Shown here: piece by piece, positions 25,739 to 33,201 of the stretch
How positions within the stretch are numbered: position 1 is the stretch's first letter
Layout of the letters: every line of letters starts with the position of its first letter
Assembly: GCF_028736035.1 (NCBI RefSeq)
Contig: NZ_CP117866.1
Span: forward strand, 9,341,001 to 9,405,000
From: Streptomyces sp. T12
GTDB taxonomy: Bacteria; Actinomycetota; Actinomycetes; Streptomycetales; Streptomycetaceae
DNA length: 64,000 nucleotides
Direction: 5' to 3'
Program-made: the position numbers and the translations under genes
The notes under the pieces: generated by a model
What the model was told of the DNA's origin: nothing
The model's database searches: none
Seen by the model: only the letters and a program-made list of their open reading frames with translations

Positions 25739-25756
25739 TACTCAGGGCACTGAGTA
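25739..25756. promoter_or_regulatory. candidate PcaV operator in front of pcaI
   Basis: TACTCAG (25739-25745) and CTGAGTA (25750-25756) form a perfect 7-bp inverted repeat with a 4-nt spacer, 22 bp upstream of the pcaI ATG. On the pcaI strand an AATACT element overlaps the palindrome and could be the -10, so a repressor here would block the promoter. A MarR-type dimer site of this size fits PcaV, encoded divergently. Binding is inferred. Confidence 0.65.
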
Positions 25757-25870
25757 TTTCAGCGAGGTTTCCCTCACGCTGCCACTGGAGCGGCCGGGCG
25801 TCAAGGCCTCTGAATCAATGCAGGCCAGGCGAAGGTGGGTGATGAAGACAGGGATGGGTGGGTGCGGTTA

Positions 25871-25889
25871 TCGTTCAGTACACCAACGA
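25871..25889. promoter_or_regulatory. weaker inverted repeat in front of pcaV
   Basis: TCGTT (25871-25875) and AACGA (25885-25889) are inverted with a 9-nt spacer, 20 bp upstream of the pcaV ATG. It could be an autoregulatory site, but the arms are short and differ from the pcaI palindrome. Confidence 0.3.
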
Positions 25890-25909
25890 ATTCGACCTCG
25901 GGAGCGCAC

Positions 25910-26374
25910 ATGGCCGCGGTGGACCTCACCACCCACCCCGGGCACCTCGCCCGGCGGCTCCAGCAGGCGCACTACCTGCTGTGGAACACGATGGTCTCCG
26001 AGGAGATCACTTCGCCCCAGTTCGCGGTCCTCAACGCGCTCGTCGCCGAGCCGGGCCTGGACCAGCGGACGGTGGGGGAGCGGGTGGGGCTCGACCGGTC
26101 CACCATCGCCGAGGTGATCAGCCGGCTCGGCCGCCGCGGGCTGCTCGACAAGGTCCGCGACCCCCAGGACGGCCGTCGCTTCCTGCTGCGCCTGACGGAC
26201 GACGGGATGCGCACGCACAAGAAGCTGACCGTCCGCACCGCCCGGATGAACCAGGTCTTCCTGGCCCCGCTCTCCGCCGAGGAGCAGACGCTGTTCTTCG
26301 ACCTGATCCGACGGGTCGCGGACGCGGCCGAGGGGCTCCGCAACCCGGCGGAACCCCTCGTCACGCAACGCTGA
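25910..26374 (+). CDS. pcaV: MarR-family repressor of the pca operon
   Basis: A 154-residue winged-helix regulator. The MarR fold spans about residues 10-145, with the recognition region DQRTVGERVGLDRSTIAEVISRL and the wing VRDPQDGRRFLLRLT. In S. coelicolor PcaV the protocatechuate ligand is bound by Arg15; with the ATG at 25910 the equivalent Arg15 is present (LARRLQQAHYL), which supports both this start and the function. CGGGAG 5 bases upstream is a possible ribosome site. It is divergent from pcaI across a palindromic operator. Confidence 0.9.
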   Translation: MAAVDLTTHPGHLARRLQQAHYLLWNTMVSEEITSPQFAVLNALVAEPGLDQRTVGERVGLDRSTIAEVISRLGRRGLLDKVRDPQDGRRFLLRLTDDGMRTHKKLTVRTARMNQVFLAPLSAEEQTLFFDLIRRVADAAEGLRNPAEPLVTQR

Positions 26375-26382
26375 CGGAATAC

Positions 26383-27381
26383 TCAGGACGCCTTCGCGAA
26401 CACCACCCACACCTGGCCGTGCTGGAAGTTCATCGGCTTGCCGTCGTCGGTCGTGAACGTGGTGCCGTCCGTGGCCTGCGGGCGCTTCCAGTTGACGTGG
26501 TAGACGTGCCCGTCGCGCAGCACCGCCGCCCTCCCGGCGCCCACGGTCTCGGTGTACGGCGTGTAGTTGCCGGCCGAGTCGTGGAAGTCGGACCTGCGTA
26601 CCTTCACGTACTGCACGACGACCGTGCCGGCCATGACCCGCTGCCCGTCCGTCGTCCTGGCGGCCTTGCCGTCCATGGCGACCAGCCAGCGGTCCTGGCT
26701 GCCGGACCAGGTGAAGGTGAACCGGGCCGCCGGGAAGCGCACCGTCCGCGAGGTCTCCGGAATACCGCCCGCGGGGGCCGCGCCGAAGCGGAAGCCGGTA
26801 GTCAGCACGGAGGTGCCCGGGGCGGAGGACATCAGCCGGCCGGGTCGCAGATAGAGGTTGTGCGGCGAGGGCCTGTCCGTGCCGCGGAAGTACGCGTTGG
26901 ACGCCTTCTCGGGCGGCTCCGCCTGCAGTGGTGCCTTGTCGATCAGGGGCAGGAGCTTGCCCTGCGCGCCGGAGAAGGCGAGCGTCGGCCGGTCGAACTG
27001 CCCCAGTAGCTCCAGATCGCTCTCGCGGGCGCTGCGCACCGGCCCGATGACCTCCGGCAACTGCTGTGCGTAGACCGCCATCAGGCGGCTCAGCCCGGCC
27101 TCGACCTGCTCGACGTACACGATGTCCGCGGCGTTCAGGCCCGTGGGAGGCCGGGCGGCGCGGACATTGTCGATCTTCACGGCGAGTACCGAGGCACCGT
27201 TCACGTGGGTCTCGCTCGCACTCGGCGACGTCGGACGCTCCCGTCCGCGGCCGTCGTCGCGCGGGTCGTCGGACATCGTGCAGCCGGCCGCCAGGGAAGC
27301 CGTCAGGATGGCGGCCAGCAGCCCCGCCATGGTCGTGGCACGTCTCGTGCGCGCCTTTGATTGCCTGCCCACCGTCGTCAC
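26383..27381 (-). CDS. DUF3048 lipoprotein
   Basis: A 332-residue exported lipoprotein. The N-terminus has basic residues, a hydrophobic stretch and the lipobox LAAGC (Cys about 34), followed by a low-complexity Asp/Arg/Ser linker. The remainder is a DUF3048 domain: VLAVKIDNVRAARPPTGLNAADIVYVEQVEAGLSR, then GPVRSARESDLELLGQF and a C-terminal half with YHVNWKRPQ. The function of DUF3048 is not established; the related YerB is a Bacillus lipoprotein. The GTG start gives a full signal peptide. It runs convergent to pcaV with 8 bp between the stops. Confidence 0.8.
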   Translation of the reverse strand: MTTVGRQSKARTRRATTMAGLLAAILTASLAAGCTMSDDPRDDGRGRERPTSPSASETHVNGASVLAVKIDNVRAARPPTGLNAADIVYVEQVEAGLSRLMAVYAQQLPEVIGPVRSARESDLELLGQFDRPTLAFSGAQGKLLPLIDKAPLQAEPPEKASNAYFRGTDRPSPHNLYLRPGRLMSSAPGTSVLTTGFRFGAAPAGGIPETSRTVRFPAARFTFTWSGSQDRWLVAMDGKAARTTDGQRVMAGTVVVQYVKVRRSDFHDSAGNYTPYTETVGAGRAAVLRDGHVYHVNWKRPQATDGTTFTTDDGKPMNFQHGQVWVVFAKAS

Positions 27382-27590
27382 CCGCAGCCACCCGCCCTGT
27401 CCGTGTAGTTAATTGTGCACTTATCAGTTCATAGGACGCCATACATGACCGGTTCCGTTCGCCCGTCCGAGCGGGCGATCCAGGGGGCGTGTCGTCGGCC
27501 CGTCCGAGCGGTTCGGCGGGGGAGCGCCGGGGTACCCGGGCGGCCACCGCACGAGCGGACGCGCACACGTGACGGAGGGAGCGCGGGGCG

Positions 27591-28781
27591 ATGAGGGCAG
27601 TGACCTGGCAGGGCAAGCGGGACGTGCGCGTGGAGAACGTGCCCGATCCGACGATCCAGGAGCCGACGGACGCGGTCATCCGCGTCACGTCCACCGGGCT
27701 GTGCGGCTCCGACCTGCACCTGTACGAGGTGTTGACGCCGTTCATGACACCGGGGGACATCCTCGGGCACGAGCCGATCGGCATCGTCGAGGAGGTCGGC
27801 GCCGCGGTGCCGGACCTGCAGGCGGGGGACCGGATCGTGGTGCCGTTCCAGATCGCCTGCGGCAACTGCTGGATGTGCCTGACCGGGCTGCCGACCCAGT
27901 GCGAGACCACCCAGGTCACCGGCGAGGGCATGGGCGCCGCCCTGTTCGGCTACACCCGTCTGTACGGCTCGGTGCCGGGCGCCCAGGCCGAGTACCTGCG
28001 GGTCCCGCAGGCGCAGTTCGGCCCGATCAAGATCCCGGAAGGGCCGCCCGACGACCGGTTCGTCTACCTCTCCGACGTCCTGCCCACCGCCTGGCAGGCG
28101 GTCCGCTACGCCGAGATCCCGGAGGGCGGCAGCATCGCCGTGCTCGGCCTCGGCCCCATCGGCGACATGGCCTGCCGGGTCGCCCAGGTGCGGGGCGCCG
28201 GGCGGGTGTTCGGCGTGGACCTGGTGCCCGAGCGGCTGCAGCGGGCGCGCGAGCGGGGTGTCGAGACGTACGACCTCAGGAGCTTCCACGACGAGAAGGA
28301 ACTCGTCACCGCCATCCGCGACCAGACCGACGGCCGCGGTCCCGACGCCGTCATCGACGCGGTCGGCACCGAGGCCCACGGCAGCGCCGCCGCGCGGCTG
28401 GCCCAGCAGGCCTCGGCGATGCTGCCGCGCAAGCTGAGCGGTCCGCTCGCCGAACGCTTCAGCGTCGACCGGCTCGCCGCCCTCCACACCGCCATCGAGC
28501 TGGTGCGGCGCGGCGGCACGATCTCCCTGTCCGGCGTGTACGGCGGCACGGCTGACCCCATACCGCTGGTCACCCTGTTCGACAAGCAGATCCAGCTCCG
28601 GATGGGGCAGGCCAATGTGCGCCGCTGGAGCGACGACATCATGCCGTACCTGACGGACGAGGATCCCCTCGGCGTCGACGACTTCGCCACGCACCGCGTG
28701 CCGCTGAGCGACGCCCCGCACGCGTACGAGATGTTCCAGCGCAAGCAGGAGGGCGCGGTGAAGGTGCTGATGAAGCCCTGA
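27591..28781 (+). CDS. zinc-dependent alcohol/formaldehyde dehydrogenase family protein
   Basis: A 396-residue medium-chain dehydrogenase. Catalytic zinc ligands are Cys38 (GLCGSD) and His60-Glu61 (GHE); the structural zinc site has Cys90, Cys93, Cys96 and Cys104 (CGNCWMC ... QCE). The NAD-binding Rossmann motif is VLGLGPIGDMA at about residue 180. Sequence style and length match the glutathione-independent formaldehyde dehydrogenase-like group found in many actinobacteria; the true substrate is unknown. The 209 bp before it, shared with the divergent DUF3048 gene, contain an A+T-rich stretch near 27402-27445 but no clear operator. Confidence 0.85.
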   Translation: MRAVTWQGKRDVRVENVPDPTIQEPTDAVIRVTSTGLCGSDLHLYEVLTPFMTPGDILGHEPIGIVEEVGAAVPDLQAGDRIVVPFQIACGNCWMCLTGLPTQCETTQVTGEGMGAALFGYTRLYGSVPGAQAEYLRVPQAQFGPIKIPEGPPDDRFVYLSDVLPTAWQAVRYAEIPEGGSIAVLGLGPIGDMACRVAQVRGAGRVFGVDLVPERLQRARERGVETYDLRSFHDEKELVTAIRDQTDGRGPDAVIDAVGTEAHGSAAARLAQQASAMLPRKLSGPLAERFSVDRLAALHTAIELVRRGGTISLSGVYGGTADPIPLVTLFDKQIQLRMGQANVRRWSDDIMPYLTDEDPLGVDDFATHRVPLSDAPHAYEMFQRKQEGAVKVLMKP

Positions 28782-28825
28782 CTCGCGCTGTGCTCCCGGT
28801 CGGACGTGCTCCCGGTCAGGCCCCG

Positions 28826-29896
28826 TCAGGCCTGGGGCGCGAAGATCTCCGCGAGGTCGTAGCGCACCGGCTCCTCCAACTGCGCGTAGGTGCAGCTCTC
28901 GGGCGTGCGGTCCGGGCGCCAGCGGCGGAAGCGGGCCGTGTGCCTGAAACGCACCCCGTTCTCCATGTGGTCGTACGCCACCTCGGCCACCCGCTCCGGC
29001 CTGAGCGGCACCCAGGACAGGTCCTTCTTGCCCGACCAGCGGCTCGGCGCGCCCGGCAGCCGGGCCGACTCGTGCGCCGCCTCGTCGGCCCAGGCCGCCC
29101 AGGGATGCCCCGTGGCGTCCTCCATGCGCAGTGGCTCCAGCTCCTCGATCAGTTCGGCGCGCCGCTTCATGGGGAACGCCGCCGACACGCCCACGTGCTG
29201 GAGGGCGCCCCGGTCGTCGTGGAGACCGAGGAGCAGGGAGCCGACGACAGGTCCGCTCTTGTGGAGGCGGTAGCCCGCGACGACGACGTCCGCCGTCCGC
29301 TCGTGCTTGATCTTGTACATGGCCCGCTCGTCCTGGAGGTAGCGCAGGGTGAGCGGCTTGGCGATGACACCGTCCAGACCGGCCCCCTCGTACTGCTCGA
29401 ACCACCCCTGGGCCGTGTCGATGTCGGTCGTCGCCGGCGCCACATGCACCGGAGCCGTCACCCCGGACAGCGCCATGGTGAGCCTCGCCCGCCGATCCGC
29501 CAGCGGAACCTCCAGCAGCGACTCGTCCGCCAGCGCCAGCACGTCGAACGCCACGAAGGACGCCGGGGTCCGCTCGGCCAGCGTTCGCACCCGGGAGTCG
29601 GCCGGGTGGATGCGCTCGGTGAGCGCGTCGAAGTCCAGCCGCCCCTCCCGCGCGATGACGATCTCCCCGTCCAGCACGCACCGCTCGGGCAACCGCTCCT
29701 TCAGCCCTGCCACCAACTCGGGAAAGTACCTGGTCAACGGCTTACCCGTACGACTCCCCAGCTCGACCTCGTCCCGGTCGCGGAACACGATCGCCCGGAA
29801 CCCGTCCCACTTCGCCTCGTACTGCATGCCCGGCGGGATCTTCGCCACCGACTTGGCGAGCATCGGCTTCACGGGCGGCATCACCGGCAGGTCCAT
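28826..29896 (-). CDS. ligC: ATP-dependent DNA ligase (LigC type)
   Basis: A 356-residue DNA ligase. Lys29 in EAKWDGFRA is the residue adenylated by ATP; further nucleotidyltransferase motifs are VLDGEIV, FVAFDVLAL, DGVIAKP and MYKIKHER. An OB-fold domain with a VGVSAAFPMKRR segment follows. Size and lack of extra domains match actinobacterial LigC, a backup ligase in nonhomologous end joining or base excision repair. It is divergent from a LigD-type polymerase gene across 74 bp. Confidence 0.9.
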   Translation of the reverse strand: MDLPVMPPVKPMLAKSVAKIPPGMQYEAKWDGFRAIVFRDRDEVELGSRTGKPLTRYFPELVAGLKERLPERCVLDGEIVIAREGRLDFDALTERIHPADSRVRTLAERTPASFVAFDVLALADESLLEVPLADRRARLTMALSGVTAPVHVAPATTDIDTAQGWFEQYEGAGLDGVIAKPLTLRYLQDERAMYKIKHERTADVVVAGYRLHKSGPVVGSLLLGLHDDRGALQHVGVSAAFPMKRRAELIEELEPLRMEDATGHPWAAWADEAAHESARLPGAPSRWSGKKDLSWVPLRPERVAEVAYDHMENGVRFRHTARFRRWRPDRTPESCTYAQLEEPVRYDLAEIFAPQA

Positions 29897-29970
29897 GCTC
29901 CGATTCTGCGCGCATACGAGGGGTGCCGCCCGGTGTGCGAGGTGTGCCCGGTCGGCCTACCGTGGCTCGC

Positions 29971-30996
29971 ATGGGCGAAGCGGTGGAACTGGAAGCGGGC
30001 GGCCGGACCGTTCGCCTGTCCAACCCGGGCAAGGTCTTCTTCCCCGAGCGCGGCTTCACCAAGCTGGACCTCGCCCGCTACTACGTCGCCGTCGGCCCCG
30101 GCATCCTGCGCGCCCTGCGCAACCGCCCCACCACCCTGGAGCGCTACCCGGACGGCGTGACCGGCGAGTGGTTCTTCCAGAAGCGGGCACCGAAGAACAT
30201 GCCCGACTGGATACCCACCGCCCACATCACTTTCCCCAGCGGCCGCAGCGCCGACGAGATGTGCCCCACCGAGGAGGCCGCCGTCCTGTGGGCGGCCCAG
30301 TACGGCACGCTCACCTTCCACCCCTGGCCGGTCCGCCGCGACGACGTGGACCGCCCCGACGAACTCCGCATCGACCTGGACCCCCAGCCCGGCACCGACT
30401 TCGACGACGCCGTCCGCGCCGCCCACGAACTGCGCGCCGTCCTGGACGAGTTCGGCGGCCTGCGCGGCTGGCCCAAGACCTCCGGCGGCCGTGGCCTGCA
30501 CGTCTTCGTGCCGATCGAGCCGCGCTGGACGTTCACCCAGGTCCGGCGCGCCGCCATCGCGGTGGGGCGCGAGATGGAACGCCGGATGCCCGAGCAGGTG
30601 ACGATCAAGTGGTGGAAGGAGGAGCGGGGCGAACGCATCTTCATCGACTACAACCAGACGGCGCGCGACCGCACGATCGCCTCCGCCTATTCCGTACGAC
30701 CACGCCCGCACGCCCCGGTCTCGGCCCCCCTGCGCTGGGAGGAGGTCGGCGAGGCCCACCCCCGGGACTTCGACATCGCGACCATGCCCGCGCGCTTCGC
30801 CGAACTCGGCGATGTGCACGCGGACATGGACGACCACCGCTTCTCACTGGACGCGCTGCTGGAGCTGGCCAACAAGGACGAGCGCGACCACGGCCTCGGC
30901 GATCTGCCGTACCCGCCCGAGTATCCGAAGATGCCGGGGGAGCCCAAGCGGGTACAGCCGAGCCGGGCGAAGAAGCAGCCGGGCGGGACGGACTAG
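29971..30996 (+). CDS. LigD-type primase-polymerase (PolDom)
   Basis: A 341-residue stand-alone version of the LigD polymerase domain, an archaeo-eukaryotic primase fold that fills gaps with ribo- or deoxynucleotides during end joining. The metal-binding DxD is Asp135 and Asp137 in ELRIDLDPQPGTDF; other conserved segments are LERYPDG, FFQKRAPKNMPDWI, KTSGGRGLHVFVPI and FIDYNQTARDRTIASAYSVR. No ligase or nuclease domain is attached; the ligase is the divergent neighbour. Its stop directly abuts the stop of the convergent DUF1080 gene. A Ku gene is not in this window. Confidence 0.9.
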   Translation: MGEAVELEAGGRTVRLSNPGKVFFPERGFTKLDLARYYVAVGPGILRALRNRPTTLERYPDGVTGEWFFQKRAPKNMPDWIPTAHITFPSGRSADEMCPTEEAAVLWAAQYGTLTFHPWPVRRDDVDRPDELRIDLDPQPGTDFDDAVRAAHELRAVLDEFGGLRGWPKTSGGRGLHVFVPIEPRWTFTQVRRAAIAVGREMERRMPEQVTIKWWKEERGERIFIDYNQTARDRTIASAYSVRPRPHAPVSAPLRWEEVGEAHPRDFDIATMPARFAELGDVHADMDDHRFSLDALLELANKDERDHGLGDLPYPPEYPKMPGEPKRVQPSRAKKQPGGTD

Positions 30997-33201
30997 TCAG
31001 AGCTCCTTGATCCGGATGTCCCGGTAGGACACCACGTCGGTCGTGCCGTGCACCTGGAGCCCGATATAGCCGGAGGCGAACCGTCGGCCGTCCGTGCCCG
31101 GGTCGTCCGAGCGGGGCGGGACGAAGTCCTGGCCGCCGATGTTGTCGAACTCGTTGATCAGCACGCCGTTGCGGTAGACCGAGTAGTGCTGGTCGACGAC
31201 GCGGATCTCGTAGTCGTTCCAGGTTCCCTTCTGGGTGACGCCGGCACCGGCGAGGCCCACGCGGTCGAAGCCGTAGACCGACCCCGTCTTGTACATGTCG
31301 CCGTCGGGCCGGTCGAGCACCTGCACCTCGTGCCCGTACTTGATGGCGACCCACTCCGGCCGCGACTCCTCGGGGTGGTCATGGACCCACGGGAAGCGGA
31401 CGAACACGCCGGAGTTGGCGTTGCCGGTGCCCGGAGCGTCGTCCCGCCACTGGAGCCGCAGCGAGAAGTCGCCGTACTTGCGCTCTGGGAACCACAGCAT
31501 GCCCAGCCCGGGCTTGGTGGTCCCACTGGTGATCGTCCCGTCACCGTTGGGCGCGAACGAACCGCCGCCCACCTGCTGCCACTTGGCGAACGACTCCGCG
31601 CTGCCGTCGAGGATCGTGCGGTAGCCCTCGGTCTGCCCGGGCTTGCCGATCCCGGACTGACGGGCGGCCTTGCGGATGGCGTCGTACTCGCGCTGGTCGA
31701 CGACCCCTTCCTTCAGGAGCTTGTCCAGGACCGTCGTCACGTGCTTGAGGAACAGCGCGTGGGACGTCCACTCCTTTTCGTCCTCGATCAACTCGTTGAT
31801 CCGGCACCGGCTGTTGGTGAGCCGGTTCGGGACACCCGAGTCGACCGTGCCGACGATCACCGTCAACCGCTCGTCGAACTCCGGGCAGTTGGGGGCGGGG
31901 ACCTGGCCGGCCACCACGGTGAAGGTCACCGTGCGGGCCGCGGAGGTGTTGCCCGCCTTGTCCGTCGCCCGGTACGCGAGGGTGTGCGTGCCCGCGCGGT
32001 CGACGACCACCGCAGCGCCGTACGCGAGATACGGTCCGCCGTCGATCGAGTACTCGATCCGGTCGACGCCCGAGCCGTGGTGCTCATCGGTCGCCGTGAC
32101 GGTCACCCTGGCGTTGCCGATGTACGCCCCGGACGAGTTCTTCGTGCCCTCGACCGTCACACCGGTCACCGGCGGGGTCGTGTCCGGCTGGGGCGCCGCG
32201 ACCACCGTGAACTGCACGTTCTTCTCGGCGGCGACGTTGCCCGCCTTGTCGGTGGCCCGGTAGCGCACCGTATGCGCTCCGACCTCGTGCACCATCACCG
32301 GAGCGGTGTACGGCTGCCAGGCGCCGGCGCCGATCGCGTACTCGATGGTGTTGACGCCGGAACCGGTGTCGGAGGCGGAGACGGTGACGGTCGCCATGCC
32401 GACGTACGTGCCGTCGGGGTTCTGCTCGCCGCTCACCGTCGCCGAGGTCTCCGGCGCGGTCGTGTCGCCGGTGGGCGGCGGCACCACCGTGAACTCGACG
32501 CTCTTCTCCGCGGAGACGTTCCCCGCCTTGTCCAGGGCGCGGTAGCGGATCTTGTGGTCGCCGACCTGGTCGACGACGACCGGGGTGGCGTACGGCTGCC
32601 AGGCACCCGCGTCACCGACCGCGTACTCGACGCGGTCGACCCCGGAGCCGCCCGCCTCGTCGGTGGCGTGGATCGCCACGCTCGCCGAACCGACGTACTG
32701 CCCCTGCGAGTTCTGCGTACCGCTGACGTGGGCCGTCGCCTCGGGTGCCGTGGTGTCCTCGCCGCTGCCCTCGGTCACCACGAGGATGCCCTGCATCTGG
32801 CCGTGGCCGGGGATCGTGCAGTAGTAGCGGTAGCGGCCGGGGGTGAGCGTGACCTCGGCGGTGTGGCGGCCGCCCTGGTCGTCGTTCGGGTTGGCGAGGA
32901 TGTTGAGCTGGACGTCGTTGTTGAACTCGGGGTCGGAGGTGTCGAACGTCAACGTGTGCGGCATTCCGGTGGTGTTGCCGGTCGCCGTGCTGTTCTCGAA
33001 GACGATCGTCGTCACGCCGGCCACCGCCGTCGTGGGCGCCGAGGTGTACTTCGTGATGTCGTCACCGGCGGTCCAGGTGAGGACCTGTTCGGCGGCGGCT
33101 TCCCGGCTCTGTGGCCGGCCGGTCGCGGGCAGCGCCTGCAGCCCGAGCACCACGAGCAGTGCGGCCAACAGGGCCGCCCACATTCTTCGTTGCCGTGTCA
33201 C
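30997..33201 (-). CDS. secreted cupredoxin-Ig repeat-DUF1080 protein
   Basis: A 734-residue exported protein with an unusual domain set. After a signal peptide (residues 1-30) comes a plastocyanin-like domain (about 38-145) with all type 1 copper ligands: His82, Cys128, His133 and Met136 (YYCTIPGHGQM). Three Ig-like/OmpL47-type repeats follow (about 150-235, 243-330, 337-425), each ending in YRAxDKAGN. A helical segment leads to a C-terminal DUF1080 domain (about 515-734), now linked to 3-keto-disaccharide hydrolysis. The GTG start overlaps the stop of the ThuA/sugar dehydrogenase gene by 4 bp, so both are one operon and probably partners. Confidence 0.82.
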   Translation of the reverse strand: MTRQRRMWAALLAALLVVLGLQALPATGRPQSREAAAEQVLTWTAGDDITKYTSAPTTAVAGVTTIVFENSTATGNTTGMPHTLTFDTSDPEFNNDVQLNILANPNDDQGGRHTAEVTLTPGRYRYYCTIPGHGQMQGILVVTEGSGEDTTAPEATAHVSGTQNSQGQYVGSASVAIHATDEAGGSGVDRVEYAVGDAGAWQPYATPVVVDQVGDHKIRYRALDKAGNVSAEKSVEFTVVPPPTGDTTAPETSATVSGEQNPDGTYVGMATVTVSASDTGSGVNTIEYAIGAGAWQPYTAPVMVHEVGAHTVRYRATDKAGNVAAEKNVQFTVVAAPQPDTTPPVTGVTVEGTKNSSGAYIGNARVTVTATDEHHGSGVDRIEYSIDGGPYLAYGAAVVVDRAGTHTLAYRATDKAGNTSAARTVTFTVVAGQVPAPNCPEFDERLTVIVGTVDSGVPNRLTNSRCRINELIEDEKEWTSHALFLKHVTTVLDKLLKEGVVDQREYDAIRKAARQSGIGKPGQTEGYRTILDGSAESFAKWQQVGGGSFAPNGDGTITSGTTKPGLGMLWFPERKYGDFSLRLQWRDDAPGTGNANSGVFVRFPWVHDHPEESRPEWVAIKYGHEVQVLDRPDGDMYKTGSVYGFDRVGLAGAGVTQKGTWNDYEIRVVDQHYSVYRNGVLINEFDNIGGQDFVPPRSDDPGTDGRRFASGYIGLQVHGTTDVVSYRDIRIKEL

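Noticed and set aside
26380..26386. TACTCAG half-site at the end of pcaV, identical to one arm of the pcaI operator
   Set aside because: It spans the pcaV/DUF3048 stop region with no inverted partner, so it is probably chance.
28791..28817. Direct repeat TGCTCCCGGTC twice after the zinc dehydrogenase gene
   Set aside because: Two short copies without symmetry or nearby T run; neither a terminator nor an operator can be supported.
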